From Pseudomonas sp. ACM7 (GTDB taxonomy: Bacteria; Pseudomonadota; Gammaproteobacteria; Pseudomonadales; Pseudomonadaceae), in contig NZ_CP024866.1 of NCBI RefSeq assembly GCF_004136015.1, forward strand, positions 4,036,429-4,100,428: a DNA stretch of 64,000 nt. The letters are read 5' to 3'. Within the stretch, counting starts at the first letter, position 1, and every line of letters starts with the position of its first letter. Shown here piece after piece: positions 1-8,738 of this stretch. Position numbers and translations under genes: made by a program. The notes beneath the pieces are model-generated. The model saw only the letters and a list, made by a program, of their open reading frames with translations. It was not told where the DNA came from and made no database searches.

Positions 1-1
1 G

Positions 2-220
<219 letters not shown>

Positions 221-234
221 GACCGCGTCGCTCC

Positions 235-318
235 CATCGCGAGCAAGCTCGCTCCCACATTCGACCGCGTTCCCTTGAGAAGACTCGGTCAAATGTGGGA
301 GCGGGCTTGCTCGCGAAG
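235..318. repeat. REP pair in divergent arrangement
   Basis: Two copies of the family-1 repeat lie in inverted orientation between the convergent ends of rsmJ and mexL: TCGCGAGCAAGCTCGCTCCCA first, then GTGGGAGCGGGCTTGCTCGC. The order of the arms is opposite to the other family-1 pairs in the window, where GTGGGAGC comes first. Each half can also fold on its own (GCGAGC/GCTCGC). It probably works as a shared transcript end for the two flanking genes. Confidence 0.8.
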
Positions 319-344
319 GGGCCAGAACAGACAACCGAAACCTA

Positions 345-989
345 TCAGGCTGTCTCTGGTCTATACGCCCGCATAAACAACCCCACCACTTCCTGCACAT
401 GGCTCTCGGCCGCATCCCCGGTCAACGGCTCGCCACAGCCATAAAGCAGCCTGAAATTCCCCGCACCCTTGAGCAGGCAGAAGAAATGCTCGGCCGCATT
501 GCGCGGTTTGTCGATGCTCAACGCGCCGCTCTGATCAACCTTGGTCAGCAACCGCTCCATGCCCTGCAGCATGCGCTCAGGCCCGGCCTCGAAGAAGATC
601 AGCGAGAGTTTCGGGTCCTGGCTGCCCAGCGTCATCATCAGCCGGTGCAGATTGACCGATTCGTCACTGTTGATCAGTTGATGAAAGCCGCGCGCGATGT
701 TCAACAGCACCGTTTCTACGGCAGTGCCGTCCGGCAATTCGAAAAACAACGTCGGCAATTGCTCTTCGCACTTGGCCATCACGGCGGCGGAGAACAGCGT
801 CTCCTTGTCGTTGAAATGGCTGTAGACCGTCAGCTTCGACACACCGGCATCGGCCGCGACGGCGTCCATGCTGGTATTCGCATAACCCTTGCTCAGAAAC
901 AGAATTTTCGCCGCATCGAGGATCGCCTGGCGCTTGGCCAGATCCTTGGGACGGCCCGGACCGTTGGGTGCTGAAAGATTGTTCGACAT
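345..989 (-). CDS. mexL: TetR-family repressor, MexL-like
   Basis: 214 residues. The N-terminus holds a TetR-type helix-turn-helix (about residues 38-60, TSMDAVAADAGVSKLTVYSH) and the rest is a ligand-binding helical domain of the AefR-like class. It is transcribed divergently from an RND adaptor/pump operon, with 94 bases between the two start codons. Length, orientation and partners fit MexL, the repressor of mexJK in P. aeruginosa, next to rsmJ. It probably represses both itself and the pump by binding the palindrome at 1031-1050. The exact inducer cannot be read from the sequence. A different TetR pump regulator is possible but less likely given the gene order. Confidence 0.75.
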   Translation of the reverse strand: MSNNLSAPNGPGRPKDLAKRQAILDAAKILFLSKGYANTSMDAVAADAGVSKLTVYSHFNDKETLFSAAVMAKCEEQLPTLFFELPDGTAVETVLLNIARGFHQLINSDESVNLHRLMMTLGSQDPKLSLIFFEAGPERMLQGMERLLTKVDQSGALSIDKPRNAAEHFFCLLKGAGNFRLLYGCGEPLTGDAAESHVQEVVGLFMRAYRPETA

Positions 990-1030
990 TATTCGCTTTT
1001 AATACTGGACTGGTGAGTTTGCTATTAATA

Positions 1031-1050
1031 ACATACCGCTCAGTATAATT
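1031..1050. promoter_or_regulatory. Probable MexL operator overlapping the mexJK -10 box
   Basis: In the mexL-mexJ gap there is an imperfect palindrome, ACATACCG-CTC-AGTATAAT, whose ATAC/GTAT arms resemble operators of TetR repressors of RND pumps. It contains TATAAT (1044-1049), a good -10 for rightward transcription of mexJ; no convincing -35 is seen. A repressor bound here would block RNA polymerase directly. Confidence 0.5.
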
Positions 1051-1083
1051 ATTCCAAGCACCATTAGCGAAAGGTCCTTCACC

Positions 1084-2184
1084 ATGTTCCGCTATGCCTT
1101 GCCCCTCGCGTTGCCAGTCTGTCTGGCGTTTTTATTGTCTGCGTGTGGTCACGAAGAGGCGCCTCAAGTCACCGTTCGCCCGGCCATGGTCGTACAGCCA
1201 GAGCCGTCGTCCCAGGCGATGGAAAGTTTTCCCGGTGAAGTCCGCGCTCGCTATGAGCCAGACCTGGCGTTTCGCATTGGCGGTAAAGTCAGTCGACGAC
1301 TGGTCGAAGAGGGGCAGCGGGTCAAGGCTGATCAACCTTTGGCGGAGCTCGATCCTCAGGACGTGCGCCTGCAACTGGAAGCCACCCGTGCCCAGGTCGC
1401 CGCTGCCGAGGCCAACCTGAGCCTGGTGCGCGCCGAACGTGATCGCTACAAGACCCTGATGGACCGTCAGATGGTCAGCCGTTCGCAGTACGACAATTCC
1501 GAAAACCTTTACCGATCCGGTGAAGCCCGCCTCAAGCAAATCAAAGCCGAATTCAACGTTTCGACCAATCAGGCCAGTTACGCCGTGCTGCGTGCGCCTC
1601 AGGATGGCGTGGTGGCTAAACGCGCGGTTGAAGTCGGGCAAGTGGTGGCGGCGGGGCAAACCGTATTTACCCTCGCCACCGATGGCGAACGCGAGGTGTT
1701 GATCAGCGTGCCGGAGCAGAGCTTTGGCCGCTTCAAGGTCGGTCAGCCAGTGTCAGTCGAACTGTGGACCCAACCCGACCAACGTTTCGCCGGGCGCATC
1801 CGTGAGCTGTCGCCCGCTGCCGATCCCAAATCGCGCACCTTTGCCGCCCGCATCGCGTTCACTGCCGGCAAGGTCCCCGCTGAACTCGGCCAGAGCGCCC
1901 GGGTGTTCGTTCAGACATCCGATGTGGTGCCGCTGTCGGTGCCGCTTTCCGCGCTGACCGCGGAAAACGGCGCGACCTACGTCTGGGTTGTCACTACCAA
2001 CAACACCTTGAAGAAAACCCCGGTCCGGGTCGGTGCCTTCGGCGAGAAAACCGTACCGGTGCTCGAAGGCCTGAATGCCAGCGACTGGGTGGTGGCCGCT
2101 GGCGTCCATGTGCTGCTTGAAGGGCAGCAGGTGCGTCCGGTGGATCGCTCCAACCGCGTGGTCAATCTGGCGGACAAGGAGTAA
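1084..2184 (+). CDS. mexJ: RND efflux periplasmic adaptor lipoprotein, MexJ-like
   Basis: 366 residues. A lipoprotein signal ends in the lipobox LSAC with Cys21 as the lipidation site. The order typical of membrane-fusion proteins follows: a split biotinyl/lipoyl-like domain around IGGKVSRRLVEEGQ and LRAPQDGVVAKR, an alpha-hairpin coiled coil at about 105-170, then beta-barrel and membrane-proximal domains. It should bridge the inner-membrane pump MexK to an outer-membrane channel. The gene stops 6 bases before mexK, so the two are translated from one message. Length agrees with MexJ (about 367 aa). No outer-membrane channel gene follows, as known for mexJK, which borrows OprM or OpmH. Confidence 0.75.
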   Translation: MFRYALPLALPVCLAFLLSACGHEEAPQVTVRPAMVVQPEPSSQAMESFPGEVRARYEPDLAFRIGGKVSRRLVEEGQRVKADQPLAELDPQDVRLQLEATRAQVAAAEANLSLVRAERDRYKTLMDRQMVSRSQYDNSENLYRSGEARLKQIKAEFNVSTNQASYAVLRAPQDGVVAKRAVEVGQVVAAGQTVFTLATDGEREVLISVPEQSFGRFKVGQPVSVELWTQPDQRFAGRIRELSPAADPKSRTFAARIAFTAGKVPAELGQSARVFVQTSDVVPLSVPLSALTAENGATYVWVVTTNNTLKKTPVRVGAFGEKTVPVLEGLNASDWVVAAGVHVLLEGQQVRPVDRSNRVVNLADKE

Positions 2185-2190
2185 TCCCCA

Positions 2191-5100
2191 ATGGGTTTCA
2201 ATCTTTCCGAATGGGCGCTGCGTAATCGCCAGATCGTACTGTTCCTGATGCTCTTGCTGGCCATTGTCGGCGCACTGTCCTACACCAAGCTCGGCCAAAG
2301 TGAAGACCCGCCGTTCACCTTCAAGGCCATGGTGATTCGTACCAACTGGCCTGGGGCCACGGCGCAGGAAGTGTCGCGCCAGGTCACTGAGCGTATTGAA
2401 AAGAAACTGATGGAAACCGGCGAATACGAACGCATCGTTTCGTTCTCCCGTCCGGGCGAATCCCAAGTGACGTTCGTTGCCCGTGATTCCATGCACTCGG
2501 TGGAAATCCCGGACCTCTGGTACCAGGTTCGCAAGAAGATCAGCGACATTCGTCAGACCCTGCCACCGGGCATCCAGGGGCCATTCTTCAATGATGAGTT
2601 CGGCACAACGTTTGGCAACATCTACGCGCTGACGGGCGAAGGTTTTGATTACGCGGTGCTCAAGGACTACGCCGACCGCGTGCAGATTCAGCTGCAACGG
2701 GTCAAGGATGTGGGCAAGGTCGATCTGCTCGGGTTACAGGACGAGAAGATCTGGATCGAACTCTCCAACGTCAAACTCGCCACCCTCGGCCTGCCTTTGT
2801 CGGCGGTGCAGCAGGCCCTTGAAGAGCAAAACGCGGTGTCCACCGCCGGGTTCTTCGAGACCTCCAGCGAGCGATTGCAGCTACGCGTCTCGGGGAATTT
2901 TCAGACGGTCGAAGAGATCAAGAGCTTCCCTATCCGCGTCGGTGATCGTACGTTCCGCATCGCCGATGTGGCGGATGTGCGTCGGGGTTTCAACGATCCG
3001 CCAGCGCCAAGCATGCGCTTCATGGCGGAAAACGCCATCGGTCTGGCCGTGGCCATGAAGGACGGTGGCGACATTCTGGTGCTGGGCAAGGCGTTGGAAA
3101 TCGAATTCGACCGCATCCAGAAAAATCTCCCTGCCGGTATGCAGCTGCGCAAGGTCTCCGACCAGCCCGCCGCTGTGAAAAGCAGTGTCGGTGAATTTGT
3201 TCAGGTGCTGGTGGAAGCACTGGCAATCGTCCTGCTGGTGAGCTTCTTCTCCCTCGGCGTGCGCACCGGCATGGTGGTCGCGTTGGCGATTCCTTTGGTA
3301 TTGGCGATGACGTTCGCCTGCATGTATTACCTGGGAATCGGCCTGCACAAGATTTCCCTCGGGGCGTTGGTGCTGGCGCTGGGTTTGTTGGTGGACGACG
3401 CGATCATCGCCGTGGAAATGATGGCGATCAAAATGGAGCAGGGCTTCGACCGGATCAAGGCGGCCAGTTACGCCTGGACCAGCACCGCATTCCCGATGCT
3501 CACCGGTACGCTGATCACCGCTGCCGGCTTCCTGCCGATTGCCACTGCGCAATCGGGCACGGGTGAATACACGCGTTCGATCTTCCAGGTGGTGACCATC
3601 GCGTTGCTGGCCTCGTGGGTGGCCGCTGTTGTGTTTGTGCCTTATCTGGGGGAAAAACTCCTGCCGGATCTGGCGAAGATTCATGCAGCCAAACATGGCA
3701 CCGGCGACGGTCAGCCCGACCCTTACGGCACGCCGTTCTATCAGCGCGTCAGACGCTTGGTTGAGTGGTGCGTACGGCGGCGCAAGACGGTCATTGTCCT
3801 GACGGCCGTGTTGTTTATCGGCTCTGTCATCCTGTTTCGCTTTGTGCCGCAACAGTTCTTCCCGGCATCGGGTCGTCTGGAGTTGATGGTCGATCTGAAA
3901 CTGGCGGAAGGTGCCTCGTTGAGCAACACCCGAGATGAGGTCAAACGCCTCGAAGCACTGCTGAAGGATCACGCCGGTATCGACAACTATGTCGCTTACG
4001 TTGGCACCGGTTCGCCACGTTTTTACCTGCCGCTGGATCAACAACTTCCTGCAGCGAGCTTCGCGCAGTTTGTAGTCCTGGCCAAAACCATCGAGGAGCG
4101 CGAAACCCTGCGCACCTGGCTGATCGAAGCCCTCAAGGAACAATTCCCGGCCCTGCGCGCGCGGGTGACGCGTCTGGAGAACGGGCCACCGGTTGGCTAT
4201 CCGATGCAGTTCCGGGTCACCGGTGAGCACATCGAGGAAGTCCGCGCGCTGGCCCGTAAAGTGGCCGCCAAGGTTCGCGAGAACCCGCATGTGGTCAACG
4301 TCCATCTGGATTGGGAAGAACCGAGCAAAGTCGTTTATCTGAACGTCGATCAGGACCGCGCCCGGGCGCTTGGCGTGAGCACCGCGAACCTGTCGAAGTT
4401 CCTGCAAAGCTCTCTGACCGGTTCCAGCGTCAGCCAGTACCGTGAAGACAACGAGTTGATCGAGATTCTATTGCGCGGCACGTTGCATGAACGTACCGAA
4501 CTGTCATTGCTGCCAAGCCTGGCGGTGCCGACTGACAACGGTCGCAGCGTGGCGCTGTCGCAAATCGCGACGCTGGAATACGGCTTCGAAGAAGGCATCA
4601 TCTGGCACCGCAACCGCTTGCCGAACGTGACGGTCCGCGCCGACATTTACGGTAAGGAGCAACCGGCGACGCTGGTGCAGCAGATCATGCCGACCCTCGA
4701 TCCGATCCGCGCCGAACTGCCGGACGGCTACTTGCTGGAAGTCGGCGGCACTGTAGAGGACTCGGCTCGCGGGCAGAATTCGGTGAAGGCCGGTGTGCCG
4801 CTTTTCATCGTGGTGGTGCTGACATTGCTGATGCTGCAACTGCGTAGTTTCTCACGCACGGTAATGGTGTTTCTGACGGCGCCTTTGGGTTTGATCGGTG
4901 TGACCTTGTTCCTGATGGTGTTCCGTCAGCCGTTCGGTTTCGTCGCCATGCTCGGCACCATCGCGCTCTCCGGGATGATCATGCGTAACTCGGTGATTCT
5001 GGTGGACCAGATCGAGCAGGACATCGCTGCAGGGCTCAAGCCTTGGCAGGCGATTATTGAAGCCACGGTGCGGCGTTTCCGACCGATTGTGTTGACTGCA

Positions 5101-5262
5101 CTCGCGGCGGTGCTGGCGATGATTCCGCTATCACGCAGTGTGTTTTTCGGGCCGATGGCGGTGGCGATCATGGGCGGGTTGATTGTGGCAACGGCGCTGA
5201 CGTTGCTGTTTTTGCCGGCGCTGTATGCGGCGTGGTTCAGGATCAAAAAGGACCCAGCCTAA
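2191..5262 (+). CDS. mexK: RND multidrug efflux transporter permease, MexK-like
   Basis: 1023 residues, the usual size of an RND pump. The first membrane helix lies at about 14-33 (QIVLFLMLLLAIVGALS), a large periplasmic porter loop follows, then helices 2-6 from about 338 to 500. Asp402 and Asp403 (LLVDDAIIAVEM) are the proton-relay aspartates of helix 4. A second porter loop and helices 8-12 complete the internal duplication. The early GQSEDPPFT motif is shared with MexK and TriC-type pumps. It would expel drugs or biocides (triclosan and erythromycin are known MexJK substrates) using the proton gradient. The substrate range of this copy is inferred only. Confidence 0.78.
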   Translation: MGFNLSEWALRNRQIVLFLMLLLAIVGALSYTKLGQSEDPPFTFKAMVIRTNWPGATAQEVSRQVTERIEKKLMETGEYERIVSFSRPGESQVTFVARDSMHSVEIPDLWYQVRKKISDIRQTLPPGIQGPFFNDEFGTTFGNIYALTGEGFDYAVLKDYADRVQIQLQRVKDVGKVDLLGLQDEKIWIELSNVKLATLGLPLSAVQQALEEQNAVSTAGFFETSSERLQLRVSGNFQTVEEIKSFPIRVGDRTFRIADVADVRRGFNDPPAPSMRFMAENAIGLAVAMKDGGDILVLGKALEIEFDRIQKNLPAGMQLRKVSDQPAAVKSSVGEFVQVLVEALAIVLLVSFFSLGVRTGMVVALAIPLVLAMTFACMYYLGIGLHKISLGALVLALGLLVDDAIIAVEMMAIKMEQGFDRIKAASYAWTSTAFPMLTGTLITAAGFLPIATAQSGTGEYTRSIFQVVTIALLASWVAAVVFVPYLGEKLLPDLAKIHAAKHGTGDGQPDPYGTPFYQRVRRLVEWCVRRRKTVIVLTAVLFIGSVILFRFVPQQFFPASGRLELMVDLKLAEGASLSNTRDEVKRLEALLKDHAGIDNYVAYVGTGSPRFYLPLDQQLPAASFAQFVVLAKTIEERETLRTWLIEALKEQFPALRARVTRLENGPPVGYPMQFRVTGEHIEEVRALARKVAAKVRENPHVVNVHLDWEEPSKVVYLNVDQDRARALGVSTANLSKFLQSSLTGSSVSQYREDNELIEILLRGTLHERTELSLLPSLAVPTDNGRSVALSQIATLEYGFEEGIIWHRNRLPNVTVRADIYGKEQPATLVQQIMPTLDPIRAELPDGYLLEVGGTVEDSARGQNSVKAGVPLFIVVVLTLLMLQLRSFSRTVMVFLTAPLGLIGVTLFLMVFRQPFGFVAMLGTIALSGMIMRNSVILVDQIEQDIAAGLKPWQAIIEATVRRFRPIVLTALAAVLAMIPLSRSVFFGPMAVAIMGGLIVATALTLLFLPALYAAWFRIKKDPA

Positions 5263-5280
5263 CGTCCTACGTGTATTTCA

Positions 5281-5349
5281 GATCCCTCTGATATTGAGTC
5301 ATAGGGATCGGAATGCTGTACTCAAAACTCAGTTTTACGAGTTTTTGAG
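5281..5349. promoter_or_regulatory. Two nested-free inverted repeats upstream of the fic gene
   Basis: GATCCCT (5281-5287) pairs with AGGGATC (5303-5309), and CTCAAAACTC (5321-5330) pairs with GAGTTTTTGAG (5339-5349) with one mismatch. The second palindrome ends 9 bases before the fic start codon. They could be operators for the winged-helix C-terminus of the Fic protein, or the second could serve as a weak terminator for mexK. The sequence alone does not decide between these. Confidence 0.4.
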
Positions 5350-5358
5350 ACAGCAATA

Positions 5359-6705
5359 ATGAAAAAGCCGCCCATTTTGAGGGGAAGGACCGACCCGGTA
5401 TTCGACCTGTTGGGGAAGTCGCCCCACAAGGAACGCCTCTCGGACTACCTTGCCCTGCTCAAGCCGCTGGACGATCAGGGGCGTTATCTGCCTTTCGATG
5501 AGTTGCGCTACCGCTGGGCGCCGGGGCTGGATTCGAATCTGTGCTGGGCGCTGGTGAAGAAAGCCCGGACTGCGCAGTACTCAAGTCTTTTGCCGCTAGG
5601 CGAGCCGCTTCAATGGGGCAAATTCGTGTTCACGCCGTTGGCGCAGAAAGCTATTTCCGCCGTCGATCGGCAAGCCACAACGGCCGCGCTCGAGTACATG
5701 ACCAGTCAGATCGGTGAACACGCGCATTTCAGTTATCTGTTGAATGACTTGATCGAAGACGAAGCCATCAGCAGCAGCCAGCTCGAAGGCGCGGCGACCA
5801 CCACGCGGGCGGCCAAGGACATGCTCAAGCGCAATCGCCTGCCGCGCACGCCGGATGAGCGAATGGTGATCGGCAACTACAAGATGATGAATTTCGCCTG
5901 GGAAAAGCGTTATGACGCCCTGAGTGTCGAACTGATTTCAGCCATGCACCGGGTGGGTGTCGAGGGCATTGATGACGCGCAATATTCGCCGGGGGCGTTC
6001 AGGGCCAACGATGATGTGGTGGTGCAGGACGGCGAGGGCAACACCGTGCATACACCGCCGCCCGCAGCAGGGCTGTTGTCACGATTGCGGGTGCTGTCGA
6101 CGTGGATCAACCAGCTCCACAACGATCCCGATCAAGTGGATTACCTTCATCCACTGATCAAAGGCATCGCACTGCATTTTGCTCTGGGCTATGAGCATCC
6201 GTTCCGCGATGGTAACGGCCGGGTCGCGCGGGCACTGTTTTATTGGTTCATGTTCAAGAATGACTTCTCTGCCTTTCGCTACATTGCGATCAGCATTTTG
6301 CTGCGCAGTGCGCCGGTGAAATACGGGCGGTCTTATCTGAACACTGAGGCTGATGACCTCGACCTGACTTATTTCATCGATTTCCAGTGTTCGGTCATCC
6401 TGCGGGCTGTCAGCGGTTTTACCGATGCTTATCGGAAAAGTCTGGCGTATGCCGAAAGCTTTGATCGCTGGTTGTTGGAGTCCGGATTTTTTGACCGATT
6501 GACCGAGAAGCAACGAGCCGTATTCCAGGTTGCCAAGAGCGGGATGGCCAAGGAGTTTACGGCGGTCAATGTGAAGGAGAATCTGGACTGTTCTTACAAC
6601 ACCGCGTCAGCCACGTTGAATGGGCTGGTCGAATTGGAGGTGTTTGAGAAAAGGAAGATGGGACGCGAGTGGGTGTTCTTTCTGCGGGCTGCATCGACTG
6701 CTTGA
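5359..6705 (+). CDS. Fic-domain protein adenylyltransferase, class II, with C-terminal winged helix
   Basis: 448 residues. The Fic motif HPFRDGNGRVAR is complete at 280-291, with His280 as catalytic base, so transfer of AMP (or a related nucleotide part) to a hydroxyl of a target protein is expected. An N-terminal inhibitory motif [S/T]xxxE[G/N] is present as SSQLEG (139-144, Glu143), which marks class II self-inhibited Fic proteins. The last 80 residues (TEKQRAVFQVAKSG...YNTASATLNGLVELEVF) look like a winged-helix DNA-binding domain. The gene stands alone in its orientation between mexK and a leftward gene, without a separate antitoxin gene. As far as I recall it is absent from this place in PAO1, so it is likely an accessory insertion. 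The target protein is unknown. Confidence 0.88.
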   Translation: MKKPPILRGRTDPVFDLLGKSPHKERLSDYLALLKPLDDQGRYLPFDELRYRWAPGLDSNLCWALVKKARTAQYSSLLPLGEPLQWGKFVFTPLAQKAISAVDRQATTAALEYMTSQIGEHAHFSYLLNDLIEDEAISSSQLEGAATTTRAAKDMLKRNRLPRTPDERMVIGNYKMMNFAWEKRYDALSVELISAMHRVGVEGIDDAQYSPGAFRANDDVVVQDGEGNTVHTPPPAAGLLSRLRVLSTWINQLHNDPDQVDYLHPLIKGIALHFALGYEHPFRDGNGRVARALFYWFMFKNDFSAFRYIAISILLRSAPVKYGRSYLNTEADDLDLTYFIDFQCSVILRAVSGFTDAYRKSLAYAESFDRWLLESGFFDRLTEKQRAVFQVAKSGMAKEFTAVNVKENLDCSYNTASATLNGLVELEVFEKRKMGREWVFFLRAASTA

Positions 6706-6710
6706 CCCTA

Positions 6711-6796
6711 TGTGGGAGCGAGCTTGCTCGCGATGGCGGTGTATCAGCCACAGTTAATGTCGACTGACACGGCCTCATCGCGAGCAAGGTCGGTGT
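6711..6796. repeat. REPIN with a decayed right arm
   Basis: The left arm GTGGGAGCGAGCTTGCTCGC is intact; the right arm begins TCATCGCGAGCAAGG but then departs from the expected GCTCCCAC. It lies between the convergent fic and DUF4197 genes, where the remaining stem may still end transcripts. Confidence 0.75.
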
Positions 6797-6802
6797 TAAG
6801 GC

Positions 6803-7492
6803 TTAGAGCGTACCGAAGACTTTCTTCGCCAAACTCGTCGCTGCCGCCGCAGGATTCTGGCGAATGGCTTCTTCCTGTTTACCAATCATCTCGAACAGAC
6901 CGTTCAATGCCTGCTCGGTCACGTAGCTTTCGATGTTGGCGCTCTTCGCATCCACCACACCCATCGTCGCGGCTTGCCCGGCGAACGAGTTGTACTGCTT
7001 GGCCAGGCCCACCTGGTCGGTGGCTTGCTTGACGATTGGCAGGAACTTGACGCGGATCTGTTCGCGGCTGGTTTTGCTCAGGTACTGAGTGGCCGAGTCC
7101 TTGCCGCCGCTGAGAATGCCCTTGGCATCCTCCACGCTCATCTTCTTCACCGCGTCCACCAGGATCGGCTGGGCTTGCGTCACGGCGGTTTCAGCCGCTT
7201 TGTTCATGCTGGTTTCCAGCTGGTCAACCTGGTCGCCCATGCCGAACTGTTTCATCTTGCTGGCGACTTTGCCCAGTTTGCCCGGCAGCTCGATTTTCAC
7301 GTCCGGGTTGTTGCTGAACCCGCCCGGCGTGCCGAGTTGTTTCACGGCCAGCTGCGCGCCTTGGGTCAGGGCATCCTTGAGGCCGCCGGTGGCGTCCTTT
7401 TGCGACAGGTCGTTGAGCGACAGCGCCAGGGCGCTGGCGGAGATCATCAGGCCTGCGCACAGGCCGGCGAAGCGAAGGGTAGGGCGGAACAT
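6803..7492 (-). CDS. DUF4197 domain exported protein
   Basis: 229 residues with a Sec signal peptide (about 1-23, hydrophobic core LCAGLMISASALA). The mature part is a helical DUF4197 protein: LSLNDLSQKDATGGLKDAL at the start, then VKKMSVEDAKGILSGGKDSATQYL near the middle. No catalytic motif is evident and the biochemical function of the family is not established. It is 29 bases downstream of the YbaY-type lipoprotein gene on the same strand, so the pair is probably one transcript of envelope proteins. PAO1 has two small genes at the equivalent place between mexK and plsB. Confidence 0.8.
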   Translation of the reverse strand: MFRPTLRFAGLCAGLMISASALALSLNDLSQKDATGGLKDALTQGAQLAVKQLGTPGGFSNNPDVKIELPGKLGKVASKMKQFGMGDQVDQLETSMNKAAETAVTQAQPILVDAVKKMSVEDAKGILSGGKDSATQYLSKTSREQIRVKFLPIVKQATDQVGLAKQYNSFAGQAATMGVVDAKSANIESYVTEQALNGLFEMIGKQEEAIRQNPAAAATSLAKKVFGTL

Positions 7493-7521
7493 GGCAGCTT
7501 CCTTTGTTCAAAAAATGAGAG

Positions 7522-7920
7522 TTAGCGAGCGGCGTCGACGCGGATTTTCAGAGGCTGAGGGTCGCTTCCATCCAGCTGCACGGCGTGATGTTCGGTGGTG
7601 ATGAACATCAGCTCGCCGTTGACTTCGATCCGAGCGCTGACCGAATAACGATGGCCCGGTTTGACCTGCGTTGGATCGTAACTCAGATGAAACGGCAGCG
7701 GCACCTGGCCTTTGACCGGGCCTTTCTGTTCGTCAAGGACCACGGCGGGTGCGTCGGCCAGGGAAACGTCCTGCAAGCTGACGCTTAACGTGGCGCTCGG
7801 CGGCAGGGCGATGCGTTGCAAGTAGAAGACTTCGCCATCGAGGCTGGTTTTGGCGGCAGGTTGTACGGTCTGGCAGGCTCCGAGCAAGGCAGTAAGCCCC
7901 AGAAGCGAGAGTTTTTTCAT
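7522..7920 (-). CDS. YbaY-family lipoprotein
   Basis: 132 residues. The N-terminus MKKLSLLGLTALLGAC ends in a clear lipobox (LGAC, Cys16), so the protein should be lipid-anchored. The rest is one YbaY domain, a small beta-rich fold like type III secretion pilotins: GEVFYLQRIALPPSATLSV at the start and PFHLSYDPTQVKPGHRYSV at the core. Its cellular role is unknown in the family. It shares the domain with its upstream neighbour at 8026-8652, which lacks a lipobox. Confidence 0.82.
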   Translation of the reverse strand: MKKLSLLGLTALLGACQTVQPAAKTSLDGEVFYLQRIALPPSATLSVSLQDVSLADAPAVVLDEQKGPVKGQVPLPFHLSYDPTQVKPGHRYSVSARIEVNGELMFITTEHHAVQLDGSDPQPLKIRVDAAR

Positions 7921-8025
7921 GAGTTGAATCCCTGTCGTTGGCGCCCGAAGTAGATGAACGCCGACGACAATTTAACGGATTTTTCCGGTGATTTCGCCCT
8001 ATGGATCTTTTGATATGCGCTTTTT

Positions 8026-8652
8026 TCAAATTCTACTAAAGGGTTTCAATACAACGGACCCGGGATATACCGCAATTGAATTGTGGTATTCATTTTCAGT
8101 GGCTGTCAGCGTATAGCGTTTGCCAGGTACGACAGTCTCCGGGTCGTATTCCAGATAGAACGCCTCGGCCATTTCTTCGCTGATATGTATTGGCGCCAGT
8201 TGCGCAGTCGTATCGTCGTGCTCGTGGACGACAACAGTGACGGCGTGTTCAGGTTGAACCGCTTGAGGCGCTTGCGCCTGCAGGTAGAGGCGGCCAACAG
8301 GGCTGAGATGCAGGGTTTGTCGGTGCGGCGCACGATGGACAATCACGAAGTAGTCCAGGTCAATCAGCAGTGGAACGCCGTTGTGGGTCATGCTGATCGT
8401 GACAAGGTATTTGACGCTGATATCGGAATAGTTGTGCATGAATGAGAAATTCCAACGCCCGCTATACAGTTCCGGTTTGCGGGATTGCGCAACTTTTATG
8501 GGAGTGGTTGAGTTGGCAGTTTGCACGCTTATATAGGTTTCGCCTTCGCCATCATCCGGGGGTAGAAAGTCTTCAGGCAAACTGAAAGTTAGAGTGACGT
8601 AGTTGCTGGTGTTTTCTAATGGGTTCATCGCGATATCCGTATCGGGATTCAA
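8026..8652 (-). CDS. Two-domain YbaY-like protein without signal peptide
   Basis: 208 residues. The second half (about 112-208) reproduces the YbaY core: GRLYLQ, then AVTVVVHEHD, LAPIHIS, and FYLEYDPETVVPGKRYTLTA, which lines up with FHLSYDPTQVKPGHRYSVSA of the adjacent lipoprotein. The first half (about 18-108) has a similar beta-rich pattern with VKYLVTISMTHNGVPLL, so it may be a diverged second copy. No signal peptide or lipobox is seen. The base composition is more AT-rich than that of its neighbours. Position and homology suggest that it arose by duplication of the lipoprotein gene and then lost export. No function is known. Confidence 0.6.
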   Translation of the reverse strand: MNPDTDIAMNPLENTSNYVTLTFSLPEDFLPPDDGEGETYISVQTANSTTPIKVAQSRKPELYSGRWNFSFMHNYSDISVKYLVTISMTHNGVPLLIDLDYFVIVHRAPHRQTLHLSPVGRLYLQAQAPQAVQPEHAVTVVVHEHDDTTAQLAPIHISEEMAEAFYLEYDPETVVPGKRYTLTATENEYHNSIAVYPGSVVLKPFSRI

Positions 8653-8738
8653 ATGGGCCTCTATTAATCCATAATTGACAGGTTATAAGAACATCCTTGT
8701 TCCTATGGTTATTGTCAGAAAGTTACAGCCAACTCCAA

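Noticed and set aside
6803..7601. Rightward frames over the DUF4197 region
   Set aside because: They are antisense to a gene with a good signal peptide and family match.
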